Part shown: positions 8,482 to 17,018 of the stretch, in pieces
How the letters are laid out: each line of letters opens with the position of its first letter
How positions within the stretch are numbered: the stretch's first letter is position 1
Assembly: GCA_017848335.1 (NCBI GenBank)
Contig: JAGDAX010000044.1
Span: 1 to 38,426 of the forward strand
Length of the DNA: 38,426 nucleotides
From: Clostridia bacterium
GTDB taxonomy: Bacteria; Bacillota; Clostridia; UBA1212
Direction of reading: 5' to 3'
Notes under the pieces: generated by a model
Database searches by the model: none
Seen by the model: only the letters and a program-made list of their open reading frames with translations
Told to the model about the DNA's origin: nothing
Made by a program: the position numbers and the translations under genes

Positions 8482-9624
8482 TCAGCCTCTTATGTTGGGC
8501 TCAAGCACCGAATTCGCGTCGATGACCGCGATCTTGTCGCCGTCGCCTATCACGTTGCCTGACTTCACAACGGACTTCTCGAGCACGATGCCCTTGTTGA
8601 CGATCACGTTGCCCTCGATGACGCAGTCCTCCATGATAATGGAATCCACTATCCTGGCGTTTTTGTCTATCCGGCAGCCCGGGAACAGTATCGAGTGCGT
8701 CACCTCGCCGTTCACGATGCAGCCCTCCGTGATAATGCTGTCGCTTACGGAGGCGTCCTCTCCGATATACTGCGAGGGCCTCACGTCGCTGCGCGTAAAG
8801 AGCTTCCAGCTCGTGTCAAAAAGCCGGACTTCATTGTCGAGACTGAGAAGGTCCATATTTGCCTCCCAGAAGCTCTGGATCGTTCCCACGTCCTTCCAGT
8901 AGCCCTTAAATTCGTAAGCCACCAGCGTCTCGCCGTTATTGAGCATATTGGGAATGATATTCTTGCCGAAATCGTAGCTCGAATCCGGATCCGCAGCGTC
9001 CTGCTCCAGATATTTTTTGAGCAGCCTGTAGTTGAAAATGTAAATGCCCATCGAAGCAAGAGTGCTCCTGGGATGCTTGGGCTTCTCCTCGAATTCGACG
9101 ATATGGTCTGTGCCGTCGGTGTTCATGATGCCGAAGCGCGAGGCCTCTTCGAGGGGCACGTTGATGACCGCGATGGTGGCCGCCGCCTTCTCGGCGATAT
9201 GCTTGCGCAGCATTTCGCGGTAGTCCATCTTATAAATGTGGTCGCCCGACAATATCAGCAGGTACTCCGGGTCGTACTGGTCGCAGAACGAGAGGTTCTG
9301 GTATACCGCGTTGGCCGTGCCCTTGTACCAGTCGCCGCCCTGCTCGCTCATGTACGGAGGAAGCATGGCAACGCCTCCGTGAACGCGGTCCAGGTCCCAG
9401 GGGGTGCCGATACCGATGTGCACGTTAAGCTCCTGAGGCTTGAACTGCGTCAGTATCCCCACCGCGTCGATGCCTGAATTCGAGCAGTTACTGAGGGCAA
9501 AATCGATTATTCTGTACTTCCCTCCGAAATGCACCGCAGGCTTTGCCATCACCTTGGTCATCGGCGAAAGTCTGCTGCCCTGACCGCCTGCCAGAATCAA
9601 CGCGATCATATTCTTCTTTGCCAT
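8482..9624 (-). CDS. glgC: Glucose-1-phosphate adenylyltransferase, catalytic subunit
   Basis: Makes ADP-glucose and pyrophosphate from glucose-1-phosphate and ATP, the committed step of bacterial glycogen synthesis. The 380 residues show the nucleotide loop GGQGSRL at 13-19, [19 protein letters not shown], the GTPWDLDR segment, [11 protein letters not shown] (metal-binding Asp), EFEEKPKHP and YWKDVGTI, then a beta-helix C-terminus. All catalytic motifs look intact, unlike neighbouring glgD. It is the first gene of the glycogen operon, 81 bases after the zinc-ribbon gene. A purine-rich GAAGGGGG site precedes the ATG. No convincing promoter was found directly upstream. Confidence 0.96.
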   Translation of the reverse strand: MAKKNMIALILAGGQGSRLSPMTKVMAKPAVHFGGKYRIIDFALSNCSNSGIDAVGILTQFKPQELNVHIGIGTPWDLDRVHGGVAMLPPYMSEQGGDWYKGTANAVYQNLSFCDQYDPEYLLILSGDHIYKMDYREMLRKHIAEKAAATIAVINVPLEEASRFGIMNTDGTDHIVEFEEKPKHPRSTLASMGIYIFNYRLLKKYLEQDAADPDSSYDFGKNIIPNMLNNGETLVAYEFKGYWKDVGTIQSFWEANMDLLSLDNEVRLFDTSWKLFTRSDVRPSQYIGEDASVSDSIITEGCIVNGEVTHSILFPGCRIDKNARIVDSIIMEDCVIEGNVIVNKGIVLEKSVVKSGNVIGDGDKIAVIDANSVLEPNIRG

Positions 9625-9663
9625 AATCCATCCCCCTTCCGGGCCTTAAATTTTGTAAGGAAA

Positions 9664-9678
9664 CGCCGGAAACCGGCG
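9664..9678 (-). terminator. Short GC hairpin between the zinc-ribbon gene and glgC
   Basis: CGCCGG and CCGGCG form a six-pair stem around a three-base loop. On the minus strand it is followed by TTTCCTT, a weak T-tract. It lies 27 bases after the stop of the zinc-ribbon gene and about 40 bases before glgC, so it may be a partial terminator separating the two units. The small loop and poor tail keep confidence low. Confidence 0.4.
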
Positions 9679-9705
9679 CTTGCTGTCTGTAATAATATCA
9701 GGCTT

Positions 9706-11016
9706 TCAGCTTTCTTTTTTACGCAGCTTTCGGCTGGTCTTCGAGTCGGTAAACACGTCCTCCCTGACCGAGAGCTTGAGGCTGCCCGACACGTAATTCG
9801 ACGCGCCGCCCTGACGGATAACGTTTCTGACCTTTGAAGTCAGGTTGCTTCTCGTGATAAGCCCGGTAATGAGCGCCACCAGCGCACCGATAAGGATGCC
9901 CGCAAAGAACGCCCCTGCGGAGAAATTGACTATCACGAATATCGCAAGTACGATCAGGAAGGCCAGCGCCGCGTAGCCGAATGAAATGCGCGAAACCTTT
10001 TTGCTGTCCACGGGAAGCCTGCCCGCGGTCTTGCCAGTCTGACCGTTCATCGCGAAATAGTAGAATTCGTTATTGAACCTGGTCCTGAGAAGCCACACCG
10101 GCAGCAGCGCGTAGGAATATTTGCGGTTGAAAATATTGATCTCCGCGGATTTTTGGGCAATGTTTTTGTACCCCGCGTTCTCAACCGTCTTGCGGAGCTC
10201 CGAATATATGGTGCTCTCGACGCGCACGTCAAGAGTCTTGGAGCATTCCTCTATGCCGAGGTCGTATTTGTCCGCCAGAAATCCCGAAAGATAGGACATT
10301 TCAAAGGGCTTCAGCCCGCCGTAATCGAAGGGCTCAAGTGATTCCATGAAATCGTCGTCAATGGAGCTGGACGCGTCCGAGGGAATGCGGTCAAAAGCCA
10401 TACGGCCCGCCCTTGCATTGGAGAAAAAGTTGGTCTTCTCGTAGTCGTACGTGTTATCCGACCACTTCTCCGTCGTTTCGCTGGTGAATTTGCAGCTCGC
10501 GCTGGCGTCGCAGCTCATAAGGTGATACGGAATGTAAATGCCCGTGACCTTCTCCACCGCGTGGTTGTCCTGAAACGCCTTCGGCAGCACCTTCTGCCCC
10601 TTCCCCACGAACGCCTTGTAAGCTTCGACAGCCTCCTCTTTCGTCCTGGTGAACGGAATAATAAAATCCGGCGCAAATTCGCCCGATAAAGAGCTTTGAA
10701 TCACCGCCGGGTTGCCGCAATAAGGACAGAAAAGCGCAGCAGAATCCACCGTACCGATAATGGCTCCTCCGCAGGAAGAACACGTATAGCCGGCAGTCTT
10801 CGCCTTGATAGCCTTCCAGTATTCCTCGGCCTTCTCGCCCTCGATATATTCGTCATCGATTTTGGCGGTCTCGTGGCTTATGGCGGTGGTCTCGATCTTG
10901 CCGAGCTCCTCCGGATCAAAGGTGCTGTCACAGAATTCGCACTTGATGACCTTGGCGCCGGGGTCGTAAACCAGCGGAGCGGCGCAGTTTGGACATTTGT
11001 ATTCGATAGCTGCCAT
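9706..11016 (-). CDS. Zinc-ribbon membrane protein of unknown function
   Basis: A 436-residue protein with two zinc ribbons at the N-terminus (CPNC 7-10 with CEFC 26-29; CSSC 79-82 with CPYC 97-100), a long central domain (about 115-335; contains KVTGIYIPYHLMSCDASA and ALLPVWLLRTRF), and two adjacent membrane helices near 346-392. After the second helix a short basic tail follows. Similar proteins in Bacillota are annotated as TFIIB-type zinc-ribbon proteins without known role. The ribbons might bind nucleic acid or serve only as folds; the C-terminal helices should anchor it. ATG 11016 is chosen because GGGAGGA precedes it; the frame extends seven codons further. No enzyme motif is recognised. 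Confidence 0.7.
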   Translation of the reverse strand: MAAIEYKCPNCAAPLVYDPGAKVIKCEFCDSTFDPEELGKIETTAISHETAKIDDEYIEGEKAEEYWKAIKAKTAGYTCSSCGGAIIGTVDSAALFCPYCGNPAVIQSSLSGEFAPDFIIPFTRTKEEAVEAYKAFVGKGQKVLPKAFQDNHAVEKVTGIYIPYHLMSCDASASCKFTSETTEKWSDNTYDYEKTNFFSNARAGRMAFDRIPSDASSSIDDDFMESLEPFDYGGLKPFEMSYLSGFLADKYDLGIEECSKTLDVRVESTIYSELRKTVENAGYKNIAQKSAEINIFNRKYSYALLPVWLLRTRFNNEFYYFAMNGQTGKTAGRLPVDSKKVSRISFGYAALAFLIVLAIFVIVNFSAGAFFAGILIGALVALITGLITRSNLTSKVRNVIRQGGASNYVSGSLKLSVREDVFTDSKTSRKLRKKES

Positions 11017-11407
11017 TTTATTCCTCCCGTTGATCATTTGCTTTGAAAGAGCTGATAAATTGCTCTTTTGCTTAGGTCGTTGTCTCAGGCTGCGTTTCGC
11101 CGCGGGGCGGTCGTATCTGCTTAGCGGCGGCTTTTGCGCTACGCTGCGGTTTTCGCTTAAAGGCGTTATTCGCCGCGGGGCGGCTGCTTGCTGAGCGGCT
11201 GATCTCGCAGCGGGGCGGTCGTTTCGCCGCGGATCCGTGATCCGGTCATTCCCGGCCGCATGGATTGCTGCTGCGGCGATATACTTCCCTGCGCAGCCTC
11301 GTTATTTGCGGCCGCGCACGTTTAAGCTTCGGAAATCAGATCAGCCCTTGCCAAAAGGTTCACCGGCAACGCATTGCCTGTCTGAAGATATTATACCACG
11401 TTTCTAT
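11017..11407. other. 391-base GC-rich gap with repeats
   Basis: No gene is supported. The motif GCCGCGGGGCGG occurs at 11099-11110 and 11172-11183, and a variant (CAGCGGGGCGG) near 11208. Open frames across it are low-complexity Arg/Ala. The gap probably is the leader of the zinc-ribbon gene, with a possible promoter at its right end. Confidence 0.5.
11390..11398 (-). promoter_or_regulatory. Possible extended -10 promoter for the zinc-ribbon gene
   Basis: Read on the minus strand, TATAAT (11390-11395) is preceded by TGG, giving the TGnTATAAT extended -10 form. No good -35 box lies 16-18 bases upstream, inside the end of the exonuclease gene. It would give a leader of about 370 bases. Confidence 0.4.
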
Positions 11408-12934
11408 TCATTTTTCATCCGGAGCGGCGCTTTTTTTGGCCTTTTCGCCCGGATTATTTTTGGGTCTGCGCCTGCGCGGAGCAGCCGCTTTCCCTTCGGC
11501 TGCAGCATTCCCTTCGGCTGCGGTTTTTCCGTCATTGACCGCTTTTCCGTCGGCGGCTGCTTTTCCTTCGGCGGCGGCTTTCCCTTCGGCAGGCGCCTTT
11601 CCTTCTGCAGGGGCTTTCCCTTTGGCGGCTGCTTTCCCTTCATCGGCCGCCCTTCCTTCGGCGGCTGCTTTCCCCTCGGCGGCCTTTTTCCTTTTGGCAG
11701 GAGATTTTCTGCCGCCGCCCGTGGGCTTTGTATCCGCGGCCGCGGGCTTGCTTTCATTGGCCGTTGAACTTGTTTCGGGAGCCGCGGCCCTGCTTTCGGC
11801 GGTTCTTTCCTTTGATTCGGGAGCCGCCGGCCTGCTTTCATTGCTTGCGGTCTTTGCAGAAGAATTTCCTTCGGGGGAAGATTCTCCACCGGCGCTGCCG
11901 GTCTTAGCCACGACACGCACGGACGGGCGTTTGCGCGAACGCGTTTTCTTTGAAGACGGGTTTACGTCCGTGGCCTTGGGATCCGCAGACTTCATTTCCG
12001 CGCCCTTCGCATCCGCCGCTTTGATTTCAGCAGCTTTCATATCCTGTGGCTTGACTTCGGAAGCTCCCGTATCCGGAGTCTTAACCTCCGGAGCCTTCAT
12101 ATCGGGAGCCTTGACCTCCGCCGGTTTTATAGCCGCGGCGCCGGACTTTTTCCTTCGGCCGGACGATCTGCGCGAGCGCCGCCTTCCCGGGGATTTGGGC
12201 GCGGCTGTGTCCTCCTGCAGCTGCGGCCGGGAGTCTTCGCGCGTATCCTCAAAAGGCTTTTTGTACGAAGCACCCGGCGTGCCGCTGACTCTGCCGTTCT
12301 GGCGTCCTCTGTGGCGGTTTCTTCCCGCGCCCGCAGTCCTTCCGGGCATGAAATTATTCTCGATCCCCGCAAGGAAAAACACGTTCAGGTCGACGGTCTC
12401 AAGCGCCTGGCAGAATCTGAATATGCGGGCCGTGTTGTAAGCGTCGACACATGCCCTGTGCGCGTCGCCGGCGAAATATATGTCGCAAAGCTCCACCGCT
12501 CTCTCAAGCGAGATCTGATTTTTAAGCCCCGCGGCGTTCATGAATACCTTCTGAAAATCGATCCAGCGCTTCATCATGCCGCTCTCGACGATCGGGAAGC
12601 CCTTGACTCTGGACTCGCGAAGGCACTGTATCGGGTCGTTGGTGGACCAGGAATAAACGAGATACTCGCCGTCTCCCACCCACTTCATAAAATCGTAAAA
12701 AACGTCCGTGAACGAACTTTCATTTTCCACCATACTCCAGCTGATGCCGGTCAGGTTTCTCTCGGTTGAAGGAATACTTTTTGCGAAATCCGGCCTGACA
12801 AATCTGTCAAACTCACCTATCAACCGGTAATTATCATCAAGCTTTACGGCTCCGATCTCGATGGTCTCCGTGCGAAGAGGCGAGCTTTTCCGAAAGCATG
12901 TGCAAAATTCGAGATCTATAAATATGTGTTGCAA
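11408..12934 (-). CDS. DnaQ-fold 3'-5' exonuclease with long repetitive basic tail
   Basis: The first 190 residues are a DEDDh exonuclease: Asp7 and Glu9 in FIDLEF, Asp100 in WSTND, and His159/Asp164 in HRACVDA. The layout resembles KapD/ERI-like RNA or DNA exonucleases of Bacillota. Residues 195-508 are low complexity: a basic RRRSRRSSGRRKK patch (251-263), ten pentapeptides of the type EVKAP (271-325), a Ser/Ala/Pro stretch, 11 hexapeptides EGKAAA (420-485), and a basic end. Such Lys/Ala repeats look like histone-H1-type nucleic-acid tails; that role is inference. The start is TTG with GGGAGG eight bases upstream; the in-frame ATG option is blocked by a TGA. It lies 111 bases after tsaD and may end that operon. 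Confidence 0.82.
   Translation of the reverse strand: MQHIFIDLEFCTCFRKSSPLRTETIEIGAVKLDDNYRLIGEFDRFVRPDFAKSIPSTERNLTGISWSMVENESSFTDVFYDFMKWVGDGEYLVYSWSTNDPIQCLRESRVKGFPIVESGMMKRWIDFQKVFMNAAGLKNQISLERAVELCDIYFAGDAHRACVDAYNTARIFRFCQALETVDLNVFFLAGIENNFMPGRTAGAGRNRHRGRQNGRVSGTPGASYKKPFEDTREDSRPQLQEDTAAPKSPGRRRSRRSSGRRKKSGAAAIKPAEVKAPDMKAPEVKTPDTGASEVKPQDMKAAEIKAADAKGAEMKSADPKATDVNPSSKKTRSRKRPSVRVVAKTGSAGGESSPEGNSSAKTASNESRPAAPESKERTAESRAAAPETSSTANESKPAAADTKPTGGGRKSPAKRKKAAEGKAAAEGRAADEGKAAAKGKAPAEGKAPAEGKAAAEGKAAADGKAVNDGKTAAEGNAAAEGKAAAPRRRRPKNNPGEKAKKSAAPDEK
11480..11677 (-). repeat. In-frame 18-bp repeats (EGKAAA) in the exonuclease tail
   Basis: Eleven degenerate 18-bp units encode hexapeptides such as EGKAAA, EGKAPA, EGRAAD and DGKTAA without a frame break. 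The DNA copies differ mainly at third positions, so the array is not newly expanded. Confidence 0.85.
11960..12124 (-). repeat. In-frame 15-bp repeats (EVKAP) in the exonuclease tail
   Basis: About ten or eleven 15-bp units encode pentapeptides of the pattern acidic-x-Lys-Ala-x (for example EVKAP, DMKAP, EIKAA). This block is separate from the hexapeptide block and has a different period. Confidence 0.8.
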
Positions 12935-12950
12935 TCACATTCCTCCCTTC

Positions 12951-12965
12951 TGTAAACGTTTATCA
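12951..12965. promoter_or_regulatory. Palindrome resembling a LacI/CcpA-family operator
   Basis: TGTAAACGTTTATCA is a near-perfect palindrome around AAACGTTT and is close to the catabolite-responsive pattern TGWAANCGNTNWCA (the right end is shifted by one base). It sits just upstream of the exonuclease ribosome site (about 12937-12945), where a bound repressor could block transcription. A single site with an imperfect end is weak evidence. Confidence 0.3.
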
Positions 12966-13045
12966 AATGCTCTTTACGCAAGCGACGATGTTTTCCACCG
13001 TCAGGATCCGGCGGGATTTGAGCAAAACCTCCGCTCTGCGCGTTC
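12965..13045. repeat. Dispersed intergenic repeat, copy A
   Basis: The stretch starting ATGCTCTTT and including CGCAAGCGA, CCGGCG, ATTTG and GCAAAAC aligns over about 80 bases with 21510-21590 at roughly 70 percent by eye. It fills the gap between the tsaD stop and the exonuclease leader. No protein is conserved between the copies, so it is an intergenic element. Confidence 0.55.
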
Positions 13046-14059
13046 TTACATTTCCTCCAGCGGCAGCGTCGCGTATGCATTTAGATCAAGCGGCGAAACG
13101 CGGCCCTTCAGAAAAGCATAATACGCGGCGGCTCCTATCATGGCTCCGTTGTCAGTGCAGAGCACCGGTGCGGGCCTGTAGAATTTCATCCCCCTCCGCG
13201 CAGTTCTTTTCGAGAACATTTCCCTGAGCCTGGAATTGGCGGCCACACCGCCGGAGAGCGCCACGGTTTTCTGCCCCGCCGCAGCGGCGGCCTTCAGTGT
13301 ATTGTCGCACAGTACCTCGCAGACGGCTTCCTGAAACGACGCGCAAACGTCGGGAACGCAGATCTCCGCCCCTGTCATTCTCGCTCTGTTCACGTAATTC
13401 AGCACCGCGGTCTTGATGCCCGAGAAGCTGAAATCAAACGAGTCCTCAAACCGCGTCCTCGGAAAGGCGACAGCGTCCCTCCGGCCTTCCTGCGATATAC
13501 GGTCGATGACCGGCCCGCCGGGATAGCCCAGTCCCAATTCGCGCGCAACCTTGTCGTAAGCCTCGCCCGGAGCGTCGTCGCGCGTGCGCCCAAGCACCTC
13601 GTACGAGCCGTAATCCTTGACGAAAACGATATGGCTGTGCCCGCCGCTGGCAACCAGCGAAACAAAGGGCGGCTCAAGCTCGCTGCCTATGAGATTCGCG
13701 AAAATATGCCCCTCGAGGTGATGCACCCCTATCAGCGGAATGCCGCGGGCAAGGCAGATCCCCTTGGCGGCCGTAAGCCCCACCAGAAGTCCTCCCACCA
13801 GCCCCGGCCCGTAGGTGGCTCCCACCGCGTCGATCCTCTCAAGCGGAACACCCGCAGCCAAGAGAGCCTCGTCGATCACGGGCACCAGGAACTCAAGATG
13901 CTTGCGGGACGCGAGCTCCGGCACAACTCCTCCGTATTTCTGATGGAGAGGGAGCGACGTGGAAATAATATTGGAAAGCACCTCCCTGCCGTTTTTTACG
14001 ACGGCGGCCGAGGTTTCGTCACAGCTGCTTTCTATTCCGAGAATAAAAATATCGTCCAT
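13046..14059 (-). CDS. tsaD: tRNA N6-adenosine threonylcarbamoyltransferase TsaD
   Basis: Transfers the threonylcarbamoyl group from TC-AMP to A37 of ANN-decoding tRNAs, with TsaB and TsaE. The 337 residues match the family. Seen: [12 protein letters not shown] at the N-terminus, the metal site HHLEGH (His114 and His118), [32 protein letters not shown] and [12 protein letters not shown], with a late CTDNGAMIG motif. GGGAGG precedes the ATG with short spacing. It sits after a Nif3-like gene and apart from tsaB/tsaE, which lie about 8 kb away in this window. Confidence 0.96.
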   Translation of the reverse strand: MDDIFILGIESSCDETSAAVVKNGREVLSNIISTSLPLHQKYGGVVPELASRKHLEFLVPVIDEALLAAGVPLERIDAVGATYGPGLVGGLLVGLTAAKGICLARGIPLIGVHHLEGHIFANLIGSELEPPFVSLVASGGHSHIVFVKDYGSYEVLGRTRDDAPGEAYDKVARELGLGYPGGPVIDRISQEGRRDAVAFPRTRFEDSFDFSFSGIKTAVLNYVNRARMTGAEICVPDVCASFQEAVCEVLCDNTLKAAAAAGQKTVALSGGVAANSRLREMFSKRTARRGMKFYRPAPVLCTDNGAMIGAAAYYAFLKGRVSPLDLNAYATLPLEEM

Positions 14060-14080
14060 GAGCCTCCCGATAATACCCTC

Positions 14081-14105
14081 CGGGCAGCCGTCACTGCGCT
14101 GCCCG
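14081..14105 (-). other. 8-bp hairpin between the Nif3-like gene and tsaD
   Basis: CGGGCAGC (14081-14088) pairs perfectly with GCTGCCCG (14098-14105) around a nine-base loop. No T-tract follows on either strand, so it is not an obvious terminator. It may affect mRNA stability or tsaD translation, as it ends about 20 bases before the ATG. Confidence 0.5.
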
Positions 14106-14127
14106 ATAATTCCTTCCGTACCGCCCT

Positions 14128-14952
14128 TTAAAGGCCTCCGCCGTTTTGCTCCTCGAAAGAGAATATGTCGAAATACGGATTTGTCTTCGACGCGATCCTG
14201 AGCGCCACGCCCTCGTGCTTCAGCTGCGCCTCCATGCTCTTTTTGACGTGGGCAGCCAGCGACATAATACCGCTGATTTCCGACTCATAGTGCCCGATCT
14301 CGAGGGCCGCGATGCCCTGCTCGAAAAGGTCAAGCGCCGCATGATGCTTCATTTCTCCGGTGACCAGGATATCCACCTTGTTTTCGATCATCCAGTCGGT
14401 CTCTCCGTCGAACGAGCCGCAGCAGACTCCTACGGTGACCACGTTGTCGTCCATCGCGAGATTGGCGGGCAGCACAAGCTTCGAATTGAAGCTGTTGAAG
14501 GTTGAGGTCTTGTCGTCCACAAAAAAGGACACCGGCACCGCCGTCGGAAGACTCCCCACCCTGTGCAGCTGGCTTTCGTCAGCCTTTATGTCGGTAAGTC
14601 CCAGCCTGAGAGCCAGCACGTCGTTGACGCCGCCCCTCGCCTTGTCGAGGTTGGAGTGGGCCGAATAAACGGTAATGCCGCTGTCGTTAAGCTTTTTGAT
14701 CTTGCGCGCAAGAAGGCTGCCCTCTGCCACAGGGTTTTCCTTGTCGAAGATCAGCGGGTGGTGCGTTATGATGAGATTGATGCCTGACGCCGCGGCGCTG
14801 TCAATGATGCTCTCCGTAAGGTCAAGGCAGAAAAGCACGTTCCGGGTCTTATCCTCGCGGCTGCCTGCCATAAGTCCGACGTTGTCCCATTCGCAGGCAA
14901 GGCTCAGTGGCGCAAAGGCCTCGATCCATTCAAGAATTTCATTGTGAATCAT
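14128..14952 (-). CDS. Nif3-like dinuclear metal-center protein (YqfO family)
   Basis: A 274-residue member of the Nif3/DUF34 family, sometimes labelled GTP cyclohydrolase I type 2 homolog. Seen: [12 protein letters not shown] near the start, [11 protein letters not shown] (metal-binding His64-His65), [20 protein letters not shown], and [10 protein letters not shown] plus IGHYESE near the C-terminus, all typical metal ligands. The size fits the short form that lacks the inserted PII-like domain of B. subtilis YqfO. Its biochemical role is not settled in the literature I know. It overlaps the end of trmK by 14 bases and has GGAGG before the ATG. The trmK/Nif3 pair is conserved in Bacillota. 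Confidence 0.92.
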   Translation of the reverse strand: MIHNEILEWIEAFAPLSLACEWDNVGLMAGSREDKTRNVLFCLDLTESIIDSAAASGINLIITHHPLIFDKENPVAEGSLLARKIKKLNDSGITVYSAHSNLDKARGGVNDVLALRLGLTDIKADESQLHRVGSLPTAVPVSFFVDDKTSTFNSFNSKLVLPANLAMDDNVVTVGVCCGSFDGETDWMIENKVDILVTGEMKHHAALDLFEQGIAALEIGHYESEISGIMSLAAHVKKSMEAQLKHEGVALRIASKTNPYFDIFSFEEQNGGGL

Positions 14953-15823
14953 GTGAATTTCCCTCCGATTCGTTGTAAAAGGCGAGGATCTTTCCTATCC
15001 CGTCTGTGATCTCCTCCAGATATTTCAGCCTGTCTCCGCAAGAAGCCGCCTCCGCGCCGCTCTCTATCGCTTTTTTGACCGAAAGCGCCTCGTTAAGTCT
15101 GGCGGTGAGATACCTTTTGTTGATTTCGGAAAACTGCACGGGAATGAAATCCCCGAATTCAGCCCTTATCGCGGAAATTTCGCCGGCTCTTGCCGCGGAT
15201 GCTTCGCAAGCACTTTCCCCGGACGTTCCGCGAGTACTTATCGCGAAAATACTGTCTGCCCGGCTCCGGTTCTTCACGGAAACGTCGGGCCTGCATTCCA
15301 TCACCGGATAGAACTTCCCGTGCTCCTCGACCAGTACCTCCGAAACGATCTCGAAGCCGTTCTCCCAAAGGAAAACTCTCAGCTCGCGGTGCAGCGTATT
15401 CGGCTGCAGCACAAAACGCGAAACGCTTCCTGCGACCTCCGGACTCCCGCCGATGATCTCGGCAACGGTAAGCCCGCTGAGCCCGCTTACGGTAACCACG
15501 TCCGCTTCACCGGGCTCGAGAGTTTCAAGCCCTCCGCCAAGCCTCAGGTCAAACAGGGCATCTGTCCCGGCGGGATCCGCCGCCCCTGCAGTCCCGGCTG
15601 CCGTGACCGTCTTCAGTCCCGCGGAATAGAGCCTGATATTGGCGGAGGCCCTTTTGAGCGGCCCCTCCCTTATGTCGGAGAGAATCGCCTTGCGGAATCT
15701 GCCCTCGCCTACCAGCTTTATGGGCATCAGACCGTGGTCGCAGCCAATATCCGCAATGACTTCGCCCGTCCCGGCAAGCCTTGCCACGCATTCGAGCCTT
15801 TTTGACAGCCTGGGAAGTCTCAA
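14939..15823 (-). CDS. trmK: tRNA (adenine(22)-N1)-methyltransferase TrmK
   Basis: A SAM-dependent methyltransferase that makes m1A22 in tRNA. The N-terminal Rossmann fold shows VIADIGCDHGLMPIKL (motif I, DIGCDHG at 25-31), LSDIREGPLKRASANI, and TVSGLSGLTVAEII, where family members usually have a GMGG-like loop. At 294 residues it is longer than typical TrmK (about 230-240); the extra length includes an Ala/Ser/Glu-rich stretch near 200-225 (STRGTSGESACEAS). The start is TTG with AAGGAG about seven bases upstream, directly after the DUF368 stop; that spacing suggests coupling. It overlaps the Nif3-like gene downstream. Confidence 0.88.
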   Translation of the reverse strand: MRLPRLSKRLECVARLAGTGEVIADIGCDHGLMPIKLVGEGRFRKAILSDIREGPLKRASANIRLYSAGLKTVTAAGTAGAADPAGTDALFDLRLGGGLETLEPGEADVVTVSGLSGLTVAEIIGGSPEVAGSVSRFVLQPNTLHRELRVFLWENGFEIVSEVLVEEHGKFYPVMECRPDVSVKNRSRADSIFAISTRGTSGESACEASAARAGEISAIRAEFGDFIPVQFSEINKRYLTARLNEALSVKKAIESGAEAASCGDRLKYLEEITDGIGKILAFYNESEGNSHDSQ

Positions 15824-15834
15824 ATCAAATCTCC

Positions 15835-16971
15835 TTATTCCGGCCGCTCGTCCGGTCGCCCGTCATCCGAAGGCACGGAAGCCTGCACGTCGTCTGAAGG
15901 CGCGGAAGACTGCCCGTCGTCTGACGTCGCAGAAGCAAGTTCTCCGGTGGAAGCTTCTTCGTGCGCATCGATCCCGGAGACTCCCGCTTCATTCGAGGCA
16001 GCCGCAGCCGCCTTGGCCGGGGCTGATTTCTTCTCGATAAGGAACCTCAAAAGCTCCAGCCCCACGAGAATCAAAGCTCCCACAATAAGGGGAATGATCC
16101 TCAGGCTGTTGGGAAGGCCCTGCGTCAGCACGATACCTTCCTGCGACGGCTTGAGGTTTAGCGGCCCCTGAGCGATTGCATACGCGGAGCCGAGAAGCAG
16201 TCCCAGCACCGTATACACGGTCTGGCTTCTGAATTTGAGAAGAGCCGCCTTGATGCCCTTCACCGCCAGAAGCGCTCCCACGACAATACCCGCCGCCATC
16301 ACAAGGATTCCCGAGATCATCCTGAAGGAGAAATTGAACCGGAAAACCTCTTTGATCGCCTCAAGCAGCGGCAGATAACAGCCGAACACCAGCAGGATGG
16401 TGGAGCCGGAAATACCCGGCAGGATCATGGCCGAGATGGCCGCCATTCCTGCGAGGAAAACGTACAGATACTGCCAGCCTCTGAGACCGTCCACAAAGCT
16501 TATCTGCCCGGACATGAAATCGAGCTCGCGAAGAAGCGATATGCCCACGACAAGAGCGGCGCCCAGCAGCGTGAACACGAGATTGTAATATTTTCCCTTT
16601 ATTACGGCAATTTCGGCGATCACGATGAAGGGAACGGCCGCCAGCGACAGCCCGATGAAGGCAGAACACAGTACGTACACGTGCTTCTCGAAAAGAGCCG
16701 AAAGCAAAAGCATGGAAGCCACCAGACCGATGACCCAGCCGATGCCGAGATTCAAAAGGTACAGAATGGCCTTGCGGCGCGCGGCTTTGTCCTTGGACAA
16801 AAGGTCGTTGATCGACAGAATGAATCTGTCGTAAAAACCCAAAATAAAGCCGACTGTGCCGCCGGATACTCCGGGAACACTGTCAGCAAGCGCCATGGCA
16901 AGGCCGTGAAAGGCAGTCAAAAACATTAAATAATCCCGCTTTCGTAGAGATTTCGGGCCGCAGTGGTTCAT
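15835..16971 (-). CDS. DUF368 membrane protein, likely polyprenyl-phosphate translocase (PopT-type)
   Basis: A polytopic membrane protein, 378 residues, with about eight to ten helices. The DUF368 hallmarks are the paired re-entrant motifs SVPGVSGGTVGF (31-42) and LPGISGSTILLVFG (near 184). DUF368 proteins are known from work in Staphylococcus and Vibrio to recycle undecaprenyl phosphate across the membrane; the role here is inferred from family. After the last helix (about 320) the tail is low complexity: Ala-rich, then repeats such as PSDDGQ and PSDDVQ. A promoter lies directly upstream with a very short leader if ATG 16971 is used; ATG 16926 is an alternative. It is the first gene of a unit with trmK, Nif3-like and tsaD. 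Confidence 0.85.
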   Translation of the reverse strand: MNHCGPKSLRKRDYLMFLTAFHGLAMALADSVPGVSGGTVGFILGFYDRFILSINDLLSKDKAARRKAILYLLNLGIGWVIGLVASMLLLSALFEKHVYVLCSAFIGLSLAAVPFIVIAEIAVIKGKYYNLVFTLLGAALVVGISLLRELDFMSGQISFVDGLRGWQYLYVFLAGMAAISAMILPGISGSTILLVFGCYLPLLEAIKEVFRFNFSFRMISGILVMAAGIVVGALLAVKGIKAALLKFRSQTVYTVLGLLLGSAYAIAQGPLNLKPSQEGIVLTQGLPNSLRIIPLIVGALILVGLELLRFLIEKKSAPAKAAAAASNEAGVSGIDAHEEASTGELASATSDDGQSSAPSDDVQASVPSDDGRPDERPE

Positions 16972-16989
16972 GTCCCGCCGCCCTTTGAT

Positions 16990-17018
16990 ATGATACTACT
17001 TTTGGCCCGATTTTTCAA
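16990..17018 (-). promoter_or_regulatory. Promoter upstream of the DUF368-trmK-tsaD unit
   Basis: On the minus strand TTGAAA (17013-17018) and TATCAT (16990-16995) are separated by exactly 17 bases, a good housekeeping-sigma promoter. Transcription would start around 16983, about a dozen bases before ATG 16971. Confidence 0.65.

Noticed and set aside
11265-12440. Plus-strand frame of 391 codons with Phe/Pro/Ser/Ala repeats opposite the exonuclease tail
   Set aside because: The repeats mirror the tail repeats; the minus-strand frame continues directly from an intact exonuclease domain with a proper ribosome site.
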